Below are positions 54,049 through 63,540 of a DNA stretch of 64,000 bases, piece after piece; positions within the stretch are counted from its first letter, which is position 1, and each line of letters begins with the position of its first letter. The notes below the pieces were generated by a model. That model worked only from the letters and a program-made list of their open reading frames with translations, had not been told where the DNA came from and ran no database searches. The position numbers were made by a program, and so were the translations under genes. Origin of the DNA: JAUIIK01 sp963745675 (GTDB lineage: Bacteria > Chloroflexota > Chloroflexia > Thermomicrobiales > CFX8); contig CAVUYM010000025.1 of NCBI GenBank assembly GCA_963745675.1, forward strand, positions 45,373-109,372, given 5' to 3'.

Positions 54049-54606
54049 CTAAACGTGTGCCTGCCTGATCGCGTCTGTCTCAACTGTAGCGGAATTTGCG
54101 CGTTCAACGACGAGTGTGTTTCCCATCACATCGACTACTTTCACAATCGCACCCGAAGGAATTGGGTTTCCAGACAGTGATCGTGCAAGGCGAGTATGTG
54201 TACCGCCATACGAACTAATCTGTACTTCACCGGGAGTCGTTGTGATGGAGGTGATCACCTCGCCTGACTTGCCGATCACTGATGAGAACGCATCGTCTGT
54301 GCCGGATGTCTGCCGGTAGAGCAATACTGCCAGCCATGCGCCCATTCCGGCAAATGCGATCGACGCGACAAAGCTTGTGCCAACGCTAAGTAACGGACCC
54401 CAACCAACCCATTGTGTAATCATCCCGGTCGCTCCGAAGGCCGTCAGACCAAGGGAAATAGCGGGTGTCGTTATGGGGCCGCCGCTGTCGCCTCCGAAGC
54501 CGAAATCGCCGAATTCAAAGTGCAGGAAATCGAATACCTCGCCAATGATCACCGAAACCGCAAGAAGCAACAATCCAACTATTGCTATGAGGAAGAAGAT
54601 GAACAT
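54049..54606 (-). CDS. NfeD-like membrane protein
   Basis: A partner of SPFH proteins: membrane helices (FIFFLIAIVGLLLLAVSVIIG, AISLGLTAFGATGMITQWVG, LLSVGTSFVASIAFAGMGAWLAVLLY) followed by a small OB-fold domain (VIGKSGEVITSITTTPGEVQISSYGGTHTRLARSL, AIVKVVDVMGNTLVVE). ATG 54606 (MFIFFLIA) is preferred because gggagag lies just upstream; the frame extends eight codons further. It is the first gene of the two-gene operon with flotillin. Confidence 0.85.
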   Translation of the reverse strand: MFIFFLIAIVGLLLLAVSVIIGEVFDFLHFEFGDFGFGGDSGGPITTPAISLGLTAFGATGMITQWVGWGPLLSVGTSFVASIAFAGMGAWLAVLLYRQTSGTDDAFSSVIGKSGEVITSITTTPGEVQISSYGGTHTRLARSLSGNPIPSGAIVKVVDVMGNTLVVERANSATVETDAIRQAHV

Positions 54607-54827
54607 GACCGCTCTCCCAGCACGAGGCAAGCAACGGCGCCCTCAGGACGCTGCTACCAACATTTGACGCACTGGATCAATTCAAGAGGGCAGTGCCATA
54701 CAGTAATCTTATCGCTTCCCTATATTCCCGTCCATGAAACAGAGGTGCTATTCGGACCAGGAAATGCACCGACTGTTCGTCGAAGATGATCAGAAACTCC
54801 CCCGAAAGTCAGGCGTTTGCCCTGGCG

Positions 54828-56108
54828 TCAGCTTTCGTCCGCTCCAAGAAACCGCAGCGCTACAGCCGCCATTGTGCGCACGCCGATCGCGATAGCGTCT
54901 TCGTCCGCGTCAAAGCGCGGATGATGGGGCGGGTAGATGAAGCCGCGCTCTTCGTTCTTGACACCGAGCGAGTACATGCAGGTCGGAACGCGCGCGGAGA
55001 CGTAGGCCATGTCCTCACCAGCCATGATCGGCATAGCCTGATGGACATGATCAGAGCCGAGCACATCTATGCAGGCCTGGCGGGCGATTTCAACGATCTC
55101 TTCGTCGTTGTGCATGGCCGGATATCCACGAATATAGACGACCTCAGCTTCGGCGCGGAACGCCGCTGCGATTCCCGACGCGACTTCGGACATGCGTTTC
55201 TCGATGTGAGATCGAACGCCTTCGTCATAGGTTCGAACTGTGCCGGTCAGGACAGCGCGCTCCGGAATGATGTTCATCGCTGTGCCGGTGTGAATCGTCG
55301 TGACGGAAAGTACAGCCTGATCCAGGGCTGCGATTTCGCGGCTGATGATCTCCTGAAGCCCAACAATGATCTGAGCGGAGACGTACACGGTGTCGACTGC
55401 GCCTTGTGGAAACGCTCCGTGCCCACCCGTACCGTGAACGTGAATCTCAAACATATCGGCTGCCGCTGAGCGCGGACCGTGGCCCATCGAAACATGACCG
55501 GCCGGGTGATCGAGACCTACGTGAAGGGCGTAGGCGGCGTCGACCTTGGGATTCTCGAGAATACCGTCCTCGATCATGGCGAGTGCTCCGCCGCCGCCTT
55601 CTTCGCCGGGCTGGAACATCAGCTTGACGGTGCCGTCGAAACGCTCCTTGTTCTGCTCCAGTATTTCGGCAACACCCATCAAGACGGTCGTGTGGAGGTC
55701 ATGGCCGCAGGCGTGCATCTTGCCCGGATTGCGGCTGATATATTCGACGTCATTTTCCTCGTTGAGCGGAAGCGCATCCATATCTGCTCTTAGCAGCACC
55801 GTACGTCCGGGGCCGTGGCCGCGCGTTCCCGTTATCGTCCCGAGCACACCTGTTCCGCCAGTCGCTGGACCGGGTGTGATTCCGGCTCGGGCCAGACCTT
55901 CGGCGTCCATGTAGAGCGATCGGCCGTCTCCGCCCACGCCCGATCTGAATTCGACGCCGGCTTCGGTCAGATGTTTCTGAACGAGTTCCGAGGTGTCTTT
56001 TTCCTCAAACATCAGCTCGGGGTTCACATGAATCATCCGGCGCGTTTCACGCAACCAGCTATCCATTTCAGGCGAAACCTGCACGAGATCGGCGAGCGAC
56101 ATATTCAA
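54828..56108 (-). CDS. M20D-family amidohydrolase
   Basis: A 426-residue zinc amidohydrolase of the hippuricase/IAA-amino acid hydrolase/N-acyl-amino-acid type. Motifs: VLLRADMDALPLNEENDVEY, GKMHACGHDLHTTVLMGVAEIL, KLMFQPGEEGGGGALAMIEDG, VDAAYALHVGLDHPAGHVSMG and IHVHGTGGHGAFPQGAVDTVY, then MPIMAGEDMAYVSARVP near the end. It is the last gene of a minus-strand operon with two serine hydrolases, a CoA-transferase and an enoyl-CoA hydratase, suggesting cleavage of an amide whose acid part is then activated as a CoA ester. The substrate is not known. Confidence 0.9.
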   Translation of the reverse strand: MNMSLADLVQVSPEMDSWLRETRRMIHVNPELMFEEKDTSELVQKHLTEAGVEFRSGVGGDGRSLYMDAEGLARAGITPGPATGGTGVLGTITGTRGHGPGRTVLLRADMDALPLNEENDVEYISRNPGKMHACGHDLHTTVLMGVAEILEQNKERFDGTVKLMFQPGEEGGGGALAMIEDGILENPKVDAAYALHVGLDHPAGHVSMGHGPRSAAADMFEIHVHGTGGHGAFPQGAVDTVYVSAQIIVGLQEIISREIAALDQAVLSVTTIHTGTAMNIIPERAVLTGTVRTYDEGVRSHIEKRMSEVASGIAAAFRAEAEVVYIRGYPAMHNDEEIVEIARQACIDVLGSDHVHQAMPIMAGEDMAYVSARVPTCMYSLGVKNEERGFIYPPHHPRFDADEDAIAIGVRTMAAVALRFLGADES

Positions 56109-56142
56109 ACTCCCTACAAATACTTGAAACTAGATAGCAAGG

Positions 56143-57511
56143 TTAATTGGCGACACGGTCCGATACACGCCCGCCGACCCGCACAAAGCGGATCGATCCA
56201 TCTTCGTTCCGGAAAAAGTCAACGAGCGATCCGGCACTTGCACCCTGCGTCACGCGGAACCGGTCGTTCCCGAGCGGCTCGAGATGTACCGGTGGCGCTT
56301 TACGCTCATCGTCAGTATCGGCGAGGGCGCTCTTGCTGACAGTCTCCATGCGGAGCCCACCGTCGTCGACGTGGAGCGTTACATCTGCCAGTGGCTGGCT
56401 GTAATTGCCGGAATATTCGAAGAGCTTCTCATCGTCGAGTTTCACTGCCTCGAGGTCGGGTCTGGTTAGATCTAAGTAGTGCTCGAATACCCATTTGCCG
56501 ATCTCGCGGTAGCAGGCAGCACCACGTCCGCTATTCGTCAGGACGACCAACGCAAAGTTGCGGGAGGGGAAAAGGTCGAGATGGGCCTGGAAACCATTCG
56601 TGCTACCGCCGTGCCCAATTGCCTTTTCGTCACCGTAGAAGTTGATCTGCCAGCCGAGCCCCCAGGCGTCGGACATGCCTGCATTCTCGACGTTGACTTC
56701 CTGCATCAAAGCGCGAGACTCGTCGCTCAGCACGCGAGTGCCCTCCCAGGTGCCATCGCCCATGTGGAATCTGGCGAAGCGCAACATGTTCTCAACGGTC
56801 GAGCTGATCGATCCTGCGGGACCACTGGCCCGTGGAATCGGCCATCGCCGCGCGACGGCATGCTCGTCGCCATCTGGCTCTACAAGGTTATGACCTACAG
56901 AGACGCGATAAGAGATCGCTTCGTGTGGGAAGTAGAAACTGCGATCCATGCCAAGAGGTTCGAATATGCGGTCGCGCACCGCCTGCTCGAAAGTCGTGCC
57001 CAACTTCTGTTCGATGATGTAGCCGGCTGAGATTAAATGCGCTGTTGGTATATGACCAGATCGTTCCCGGTTCATAGACTTGACGTAAATCCGACATCGA
57101 CGCGACGTACTGAGCCAGCGCATCGTCGCCCCAACCAAAATCGTCGAAATGATCGCCGTAGATGCCGCTGACATGGCTCACGAGGTCACGTATGCGAACC
57201 TTATCTTCGGTGCCCTGTGTCGTGAGACGAAAGCCCGGAAGGTGTTTGGAGACTGGATCGTCGAGGTCGATCAGGCCTTCATCGACGAGCGTCATCAGCA
57301 ATGTCGTCGTGAAGATCTTCGAAATCGAGCCGATCTGGAGGATCGTGTCTTCGGCCATCTCGTAGCCGGTTTCGAGATTGGCGGTGCCGAAGGCATACAA
57401 TTCTTGCGTGCCGTCGTTCCAGATGCCGACTGTGACGCCTGGTACCGTCCAACGATCCATCGATTCCGCCACAATGTCCTTCAACGCCTGACTGCGATTG
57501 TCATCGGTCAT
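56143..57511 (-). CDS. Serine hydrolase (beta-lactamase class C family), one frameshift
   Basis: A penicillin-binding-protein-like hydrolase or esterase. The SxxK motif is ILQIGSISKIFTTTLLM, the Y-x-N motif is TIWSYTNSAFNL, and the third motif region is AIGHGGSTNGFQAHL (H-G-G-x-x-G). After the domain comes a C-terminal lipocalin-like part (LFEYSGNYSQPLADVTLHVDDGGLRM). A break near 57040 separates NSAFNL from SAGYIIEQKLG. No signal peptide is seen, so it is probably cytoplasmic and not a true beta-lactamase. Its ATG overlaps the stop of its upstream paralogue by four bases. Confidence 0.85.
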
Positions 57512-58877
57512 TCAGCTGTTGCTCCTTCAAGTTCTGCCCACGAACCGGGAACGTAGAGGCGTCCCCCGGCCTGTAAGAATCGAATCGCTCCATCTTCGTG
57601 TCTCCAGAATTTGATCTGGGAATCTTTCAGTTCGCCGCTCTCAACGACGAATAGATCAGCGCCAATGTAGCGCAGATCGAACCAGGAGCCCGTCTGCGGT
57701 TCGGAGTTCTCCGAGTAAGGACTGTGGGTCGTGATACGTCCGCGTAACGAGCCGTCAGTTTCTTCAATTTCTATCGTCGCGTAGGGCTGGCGATAAGTAC
57801 CGGAGAGTTCAACGGCAATTTCTTTCGGGAGGCTCTGGGAGGGATGAGAGGGCATTACCAGGCCCAGCTTCTCTCCAAGAATCCAATCGACAACTTCGGA
57901 CGCCAGGCGGCCACCGCTGTCGCTATTGGTCAGGACAGCGACTCCAAAGCCGTGGTCTGGGGCCATTTCGAGCTGCGCTCTAAAGCCGTTTGTTGCTCCG
58001 CCATGACCGACGAGAACGCCGCCGTCAACCTGTGCGATCTTGAAGCCAAGTCCCCAGGACGCGCCTTCTTCGAAAGTGGAGACCTCAGGAGCATGCATAG
58101 CCTGTATGCCTTGCGTAGACACGACATCCGATCCGCGTCCTAAATGGAGATCGGCAAATGTCAGCACATCCTCAACGCTCGCCAAAACGCCTCCTGCCGG
58201 GTTGCGGGCTCGCGGTCTGAGAAATTGCCGAGCAATCTGTGCGCTTCCATTATCCGGAGAGTTGGTATGCCCAACGGCGACGGGATAGGCGATTGCCTCG
58301 GCGGCCGATAGCACCGTATGGTCCATGTTCAGAGGATCGAGGATTTCCTGTTTAATGCAGCCTCGTATGTTTTGCCGGCCGCACGGGATGCGGCCAAACC
58401 CGCAAGAATGTAGCCACAGTTGTTGTAGGCCCACATCGTGCCGGGTTCGAACAGTTGGGGCAGACGGTGATATTCACCGACGAAGCGATCCATGGCGTCG
58501 TCCGCCAGCCCGAAGTCGTCGAACCAATCGCCCCAGAACCCGGCCTGGTGGGTGAGTAGATGTCGTAGCGTGATCAATTCGGCCACTCGCTGGGCACCGA
58601 GCCGAAGTTCTGGAACGTAGGTGGTGATCGGCGCGTCCAGATCTAGCTTTCCATCCTCTACCAGCGCCATGATGAGCGTCGCGGCAAAGGGCTTGGAGAC
58701 CGATCCGACTTGAAAGAGTGTGTCGCTACGTACAGCGAACTGAGTGTCGAGCGCTGTTACCCCTATCGCAAGTGTTTCTCGACCAGTCGGAGACGTGATG
58801 CCGATTGAAACTCCCGGAACAGAGAGTCGCTCCATCGACTCGCGCGCAACCTCGTAAAGATCAGATTCAAATGTCAT
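57508..58877 (-). CDS. Serine hydrolase (beta-lactamase class C family), paralogue, one frameshift
   Basis: A tandem paralogue of the next gene. SxxK is LFQVGSVSKPFAATLIM, Y-x-N is TMWAYNNCGYILAGLA, and the third region is VLVGHGGATNGFRAQLEM, with the same C-terminal domain (LSGTYRQPYATIEIEETDGSLRG). A break near 58345 separates AAGKTYEAALN from EILDPLNMDHTVL. No signal peptide. Identity with the neighbour is visible in almost every block (HFDDFGWGDDAL against WFDDFGLADDAM), indicating duplication. It lies after the CoA-transferase gene. Confidence 0.85.
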
Positions 58878-58935
58878 CAGATAACTCCTTTGCGACGTAA
58901 ATTATCTATCTCTTCCGCTCCGTATCCGAGTTCGT

Positions 58936-60063
58936 TCAAACTTCGTCATTGTGCTGTCCCAGCTCAGGCGGAGGCCGTCGAATAGTGCCCGGCGTGCCTT
59001 TCATCTTGATCGCTATACCGGGCATGCGAAAGTCTGGAATAGTGGGATGGGGGAGGTCGACGACGAGGTCGTCGTAGAGTACCTGAGGCATCGAAAGCGT
59101 CTGATCGAGTGTGTTGACTGGCCCACAGGCGACGCCCGCGGAGGAGAGCTCTTCCGACCACTCAATCGAAGACTTTTCAGCCAGCACCGGCAGAAGGATT
59201 TCGTCGAGCGCCTCGCGATTTTCCAGACGATTGGGATTTGATGCAAAACGTGGATCATCGACGGCAGCTTCGAGCCCCAGCACCGCGCAGAATCTGCGCC
59301 ACAGCGCATCGGTTGCAACGGCGACGACCAGATAGCCATCGCCAGTCGGATACGCGCCATAGGGTGCAACGGCAGCATGGCTCGATCCCATGCGCTCCGG
59401 CACTTCACCTGTCGCGAAATAGGCGGTTGCGTGATAGGTGAGCCACGTGACGCCGGCACCAAGCAGGGATACCTCGATACGCTGACCGAGTCCGTTACGC
59501 TCGCGCACATAAAGGGCGGCGAGGATTCCCTGGACGGCGTTTGCCCCTGCGGTGAGATCGATCAATGAGGTTCCCGCTCGGACCGGTGGCCGGCCCTGTT
59601 CGCCCGTGATGCTCATCAAGCCCGTTGCCGCCTGCATGAGAAGATCAACACCCGCTTTGTCACGATCTGGTCCGTCACTGCCAAATGCGGATATCGCGAC
59701 ATAAATGATGCGAGGGTTGAATTCACTTAGCTGGGAATAGCCAAGGTTGAAACGCTCGGTCGTACCTCTCCGAAAGTTTTCAATCACGATATCGGATTCG
59801 GCTGCCAGTTTACGTGCGATCTCCTGCCCCCCGGGCGACTTGAGATCGAGAGTGATTCCGCGCTTGTTGCGGTTGGTACTGAGATAGTAGGTGCTGATGC
59901 CATTCCAGGTCGGTGGAAATCGACGGGTATCATCACCCGTGCCGGGTGATTCAACCTTGATAACATCTGCGCCAAGATCGCCAAGCGTCATCGCCGCAAA
60001 TGGGCCTGCCAGATGCCGGCTGAGGTCGAGCACTTTGATTCCTTCTAGCGGCCCATCCATCAT
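58936..60063 (-). CDS. Type III CoA-transferase (CaiB/BaiF family)
   Basis: Transfers CoA between carboxylic acids. The 375-residue product starts MMDGPLEGIKVLDLSRHLAGPFAAMTLGDLGADVIKVESPGTGDDTR, with NRNKRGITLDLKSPGGQEIARKLAAESDIVIENFRRGTTERFNLGY, IYVAISAFGSDGPDRDKAGVDLLMQAATGLMSITG and PPVRAGTSLIDLTAGANAVQGILAALYVRERNGLGQRIEVSLL. The Asp in DKAGVD is the catalytic acid of the family. ATG 60063 with aaggaga upstream is chosen; the open frame continues 48 codons into the hydratase gene. Frame intact. Confidence 0.92.
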   Translation of the reverse strand: MMDGPLEGIKVLDLSRHLAGPFAAMTLGDLGADVIKVESPGTGDDTRRFPPTWNGISTYYLSTNRNKRGITLDLKSPGGQEIARKLAAESDIVIENFRRGTTERFNLGYSQLSEFNPRIIYVAISAFGSDGPDRDKAGVDLLMQAATGLMSITGEQGRPPVRAGTSLIDLTAGANAVQGILAALYVRERNGLGQRIEVSLLGAGVTWLTYHATAYFATGEVPERMGSSHAAVAPYGAYPTGDGYLVVAVATDALWRRFCAVLGLEAAVDDPRFASNPNRLENREALDEILLPVLAEKSSIEWSEELSSAGVACGPVNTLDQTLSMPQVLYDDLVVDLPHPTIPDFRMPGIAIKMKGTPGTIRRPPPELGQHNDEV

Positions 60064-60083
60064 CAAATCTCCTTTAAATGTGG

Positions 60084-60849
60084 TTAGCGTCCGTTGAACC
60101 TGTGGGGACCGTTTCTCCGCAAACGCTGCCAGTGCCTCTTTGCGGTCCTCAGTTCCGGCGGCCAGCGCGACATGCTCAATGTGGTGCCGCGTGGCTTCGG
60201 TCGACACCAGAATGGATTGAAATCGCGAGATTTTCTTTCGTCCTGGTGATTGAGATCGGGGAAAGATTCATGATCTCCATGGCCAGTTCCCTGCCGCGGT
60301 CCAGTGGGTCGGGCTCGATCCTGGTCGCAAGACCCCAACTTAGCGCTTCGTCTGCTTGAATCCAACGGGCGGTAAGCAGCATGTCCTGCGTGCGTGCTAG
60401 GCCGATCAATGCGGCAAGATGAAATGTTGGCGATGGAACCGCGACCTTCGGTTCGGGATAGCTGAAGCGTGAAGCTGGTGAAGCGATACGCAGGTCGCCA
60501 CTGATCGCTAACTCGCAACCGAGCCCCGCGGCAACGCCGTCGATTGCGGCGATAACCGGCGAAGGGAGACTCCGTAGTCCGCCGCAAGACGTCGTGCATC
60601 AGCGTCGCACGTGAGTGCGCAAACTCGGATGTTGCTTCCCTGCTTTCCTTCAAGGTCGATTCCACTGCAGAACCCGGGTGGGGTTGCCGTCAAGATGACA
60701 ATGCGAGGTCGCGCCATCTCCAGTGAAAGAATGATCTCATCCAGACGTTCCAGTTCAACCCGTCGGATTGCGTTGTAACTGGCGGGACGGTTGAGTGTCA
60801 CCACGCTAATTTCCGGGTCGGCCTCAAACAGAATTGAGGGACTCTCCAT
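60084..60849 (-). CDS. Enoyl-CoA hydratase/isomerase, multiply frameshifted
   Basis: A crotonase-fold enzyme, possibly acting on the CoA ester made by the adjacent CoA-transferase. Blocks: VVTLNRPASYNAIRRVELERLDEII, IVILTATPPGFCSGIDLEG (oxyanion loop), then in another frame PSPVIAAIDGVAAGLGCELAISGDLRIASPASRFSYPE, GLARTQDMLLTARWIQADEALSWGLATRI and SPISITRTKENL. The end reads ALAAFAEKRSPQ then FNGR, the usual family end. Breaks near 60570, 60215 and 60110. ATG 60849 (MESPSILFEADPE) has aaggagg five bases upstream. Confidence 0.8.
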
Positions 60850-60928
60850 CGCGACCTCCTTACTGGTCGCTAGACTAGCCGTCATCGCCTGTTCCCGGCA
60901 ACAAGGTTTAGGTTGAGCCGAACGAACA

Positions 60929-60948
60929 TTGGGGACTAATGTCCCCTG
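60929..60948. promoter_or_regulatory. DosR/DevR-like box between divergent genes
   Basis: TTGGGGACTAATGTCCCCTG contains the perfect palindrome GGGGAC-taat-GTCCCC and matches the DosR (DevR) box TTSGGGACTWWAGTCCCSAA at 17 of 20 positions. It lies 80 bases upstream of the enoyl-CoA hydratase operon and about 100 bases upstream of the GGDEF-EAL gene. Confidence 0.5.
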
Positions 60949-61053
60949 ACGACTCAGGCTTACTTACCCCTAATCTTATTGACAGCGATGATGATGAATT
61001 TGTTGAGCGGCCGTAGTCGAATTCGATGGCGTAGAAGTGGGAATTTGCCTTCA

Positions 61054-63540
61054 ATGAAGGTGCTCCTCATTCAGCACCAAAACCACGCGAGGCGGCTTTT
61101 CAGCCATCTGCTAACGAAACAGGATTGCGTCGTCTCGGAAAGCTCCTCGTTTGCAGCGGCGACGGGCGAGTTCCGGCGTGGCCCCTTCGATCTCGTCTGC
61201 ATCGACGAGCCGATGCCAGATACGAAGCCACTGGAGGACATCCGCAGACTGCGATCGAACGAGGCGACCGCTGACTCCATCATCATTGCCCTCGTCAGTC
61301 GGAAACAAGAACGCGAGCTGAACAGTGTCGTGGCGGCTGGCGCAGACGAGTACATGACTCTGCCAGCACCTTTGGAAGAAGTGCAGCTACGCCTCAACGT
61401 CATCCTCGGCTGGGTACGTCGAGCGCTCAACGCCAGTGCGTCGACCCACTCGAAAGATCAAGCGAAAGACAGGTTCTTCGATAGCCTTCCGGATGCGGCC
61501 GTCCTGCTGGACCGCGCAGGCACGGTAGTCGCCGCCAATGAGCGACTGGCATCGTTGACCGGTTACACCGTCAAGCAGATGATCGGTCAACCAGCCGAGT
61601 TCATCGGGCTCCCGATGGCTGAAGAAATGCCCGGATTACTCGAAGAAGCTGCGGCGGCAAATGACCGTCTCGAAGATGTGACGCTGGTGCGACGTGACAT
61701 GAAGCCTGTTCCCGCGGTCATTCGCTACGCATGGCTCGATCCGGAGGTGCGCTCGATTGTCGTTGGTGTTGCCCGCGAAACCGGAGAAACCGGGCCGATA
61801 GAGGTTGAGCCAGCGCGCTCGAAACGAGGAAAAAGAAGCGGTCCCGGTTTCTTGGAATTTGATCGTCAGGGCGTCGTACGAGCGATGAACCGCTCACTTG
61901 CCGACGCGCTCAAAACGTCACGAGATCAGATGATTGGCACTAGCCTTCGCGGTCTTATCCATCGAGAGGATCTGGCAGGCATCTCACGCATAATGGCACC
62001 GAGCCACGATGGAGCGCGAGCCGAGCTAACAGGTCGGCTGAGACTCCGTGCAGCCGATGGCGAGTGGATATCCCTTGACCTCGTTGGGCGCGCTCAACGT
62101 CCGGGCCAGGGCGATGACCGTTTTCGGCTCGAAGAGGCGCCAGACGGGAAATTGGCGCTGGAAGATAGCTATTACGGCGATTCCGATGGCATTGACAAGC
62201 TGACCGGCCTAACCGATCGCGACAAGTTCATCGAAAGCGTTCGCGAAGCGCTGGAACACAATTCAGCGGGATCCCCTGCGATCGTGCTATTCCTCAATCT
62301 GGATCGTTTCAAGCTAATCAACGAACGATATGGCTACGAAGTCGGCGATCAATTCATCGTCAATTTCGCCAAGAGACTGAAAGAGCTGGTGACATTTGCC
62401 GATACCGTGGGCCGTGTAGGCGCGGATGAGTTCGTGATTCTCACCGGCGTCGCGACGAGTCTCACCGAAGCTATAGAACTGGCCGAGGCGATCGTCGCCG
62501 ATTTATCCAGCCGTCCCATTAGTGTGGACGGAAAAGAGCACTTCATAACGCCGGGCATCGGCATTGCGCTTGCAGAACCTGGCACTATCAACCCGGCTGA
62601 ACTCGTGCGGCAAGCCGACAGCGCCGCAGTCCAAGCCAAGTTGGAGGGCCGCGGGAAGATTCAGGCATACGAACCAGCGAGGGAACGTGTTGCAAGCGAC
62701 AATCTAAATCTCGAGCAGGATCTGCTCCAAGCACTCAAGCGCAATGAATTGGTCATCTATTATCAACCGGAGGTCGATCTCGACACCGGCGCGATCCTGG
62801 GCGTCGAAGCACTTGTGCGGTGGAATCATCCTACCGATGGCTTGATCGAGCCATCACAGTTCATACCCGCGGCGGAAACGTCTGGGCTCATCGACACCAT
62901 CGGATTGGATGTGCTGCAACGTGCGGCGAAGGATGTTTCGTCGTGGATCGCACGATATGGTTTGCGCGACTTCAACCTCTCGGTCAATTACTCTGCGCAC
63001 CAATTTCTGAGCGACAACCTCATCATGGAAATCTCATCGGCCTTGCGCCGCGCTGGATTGCCACCATCTGCACTTCGGATCGAGATCACTGAAAGTGTAT
63101 TGATCGACGACCAGCCTGAAATCATCAAACGCCTCGCGCAAATTCGAAAGCTGGGTGTTAATCTCGCCATCGATGACTTTGGAACTGGCAGGGCATCGAT
63201 GTCATATTTACGTTCGCTTCCAGTGAATTTCCTCAAAGTCGATCGCACGTTCGTTAGCGGTGCAAGCGCAGCATCGGGTGAGCTTTCTCTCACTCGTTCA
63301 ATTGCCTCCATCGCTAAAGAAGCAGGACTATCCGTCGTCGTAGAAGGGATTGAGACGCTTGGACAGTTGATACGCGTGCGAGAGTTCGAATGTCGACGCG
63401 GTCAGGGTTTCTATTTTTCACGGCCCGTAACCAGCGACACGATCGAATTCTTACTGATGGCTGGTCCGTATCCATTTAGAGGTCTGCTAAATGAATCCGA
63501 CGTGAATCACGCATCGGCGTCCAAGAGCGCCTCTTCATAG
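61054..63540 (+). CDS. REC-PAS-PAS-GGDEF-EAL cyclic-di-GMP protein
   Basis: A modular signalling protein. Residues 1-118 form a receiver-like domain: the Asp in DLVCIDEPMPD is present, but the acidic pair near LLIQHQ and the Lys of KP (here LPAPLEE) are missing. Two PAS domains follow (FDSLPDAAVLLDRAGTVVAANERLASLTGY; EFDRQGVVRAMNRSLADALK). The GGDEF motif at about residue 455 is GADEF, which argues against cyclase activity. The EAL domain is complete (GVEALVRWNHP, FNLSVNYSAHQF, IEITESV, AIDDFGTGRASMSYL, FLKVDRTFV, VVEGIE), so phosphodiesterase activity is likely. ATG 61054 starts at the REC domain; TTG 60979 and ATG 60988 are alternatives. Confidence 0.9.
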   Translation: MKVLLIQHQNHARRLFSHLLTKQDCVVSESSSFAAATGEFRRGPFDLVCIDEPMPDTKPLEDIRRLRSNEATADSIIIALVSRKQERELNSVVAAGADEYMTLPAPLEEVQLRLNVILGWVRRALNASASTHSKDQAKDRFFDSLPDAAVLLDRAGTVVAANERLASLTGYTVKQMIGQPAEFIGLPMAEEMPGLLEEAAAANDRLEDVTLVRRDMKPVPAVIRYAWLDPEVRSIVVGVARETGETGPIEVEPARSKRGKRSGPGFLEFDRQGVVRAMNRSLADALKTSRDQMIGTSLRGLIHREDLAGISRIMAPSHDGARAELTGRLRLRAADGEWISLDLVGRAQRPGQGDDRFRLEEAPDGKLALEDSYYGDSDGIDKLTGLTDRDKFIESVREALEHNSAGSPAIVLFLNLDRFKLINERYGYEVGDQFIVNFAKRLKELVTFADTVGRVGADEFVILTGVATSLTEAIELAEAIVADLSSRPISVDGKEHFITPGIGIALAEPGTINPAELVRQADSAAVQAKLEGRGKIQAYEPARERVASDNLNLEQDLLQALKRNELVIYYQPEVDLDTGAILGVEALVRWNHPTDGLIEPSQFIPAAETSGLIDTIGLDVLQRAAKDVSSWIARYGLRDFNLSVNYSAHQFLSDNLIMEISSALRRAGLPPSALRIEITESVLIDDQPEIIKRLAQIRKLGVNLAIDDFGTGRASMSYLRSLPVNFLKVDRTFVSGASAASGELSLTRSIASIAKEAGLSVVVEGIETLGQLIRVREFECRRGQGFYFSRPVTSDTIEFLLMAGPYPFRGLLNESDVNHASASKSASS

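Noticed and set aside
54786..55469. 227-residue plus-strand open frame
   Set aside because: Antisense of the M20D amidohydrolase; no ribosome site or domain.
56143..58877. True class C beta-lactamase resistance genes
   Set aside because: No signal peptides, a C-terminal extra domain and a catabolic operon context fit esterase-type serine hydrolases.
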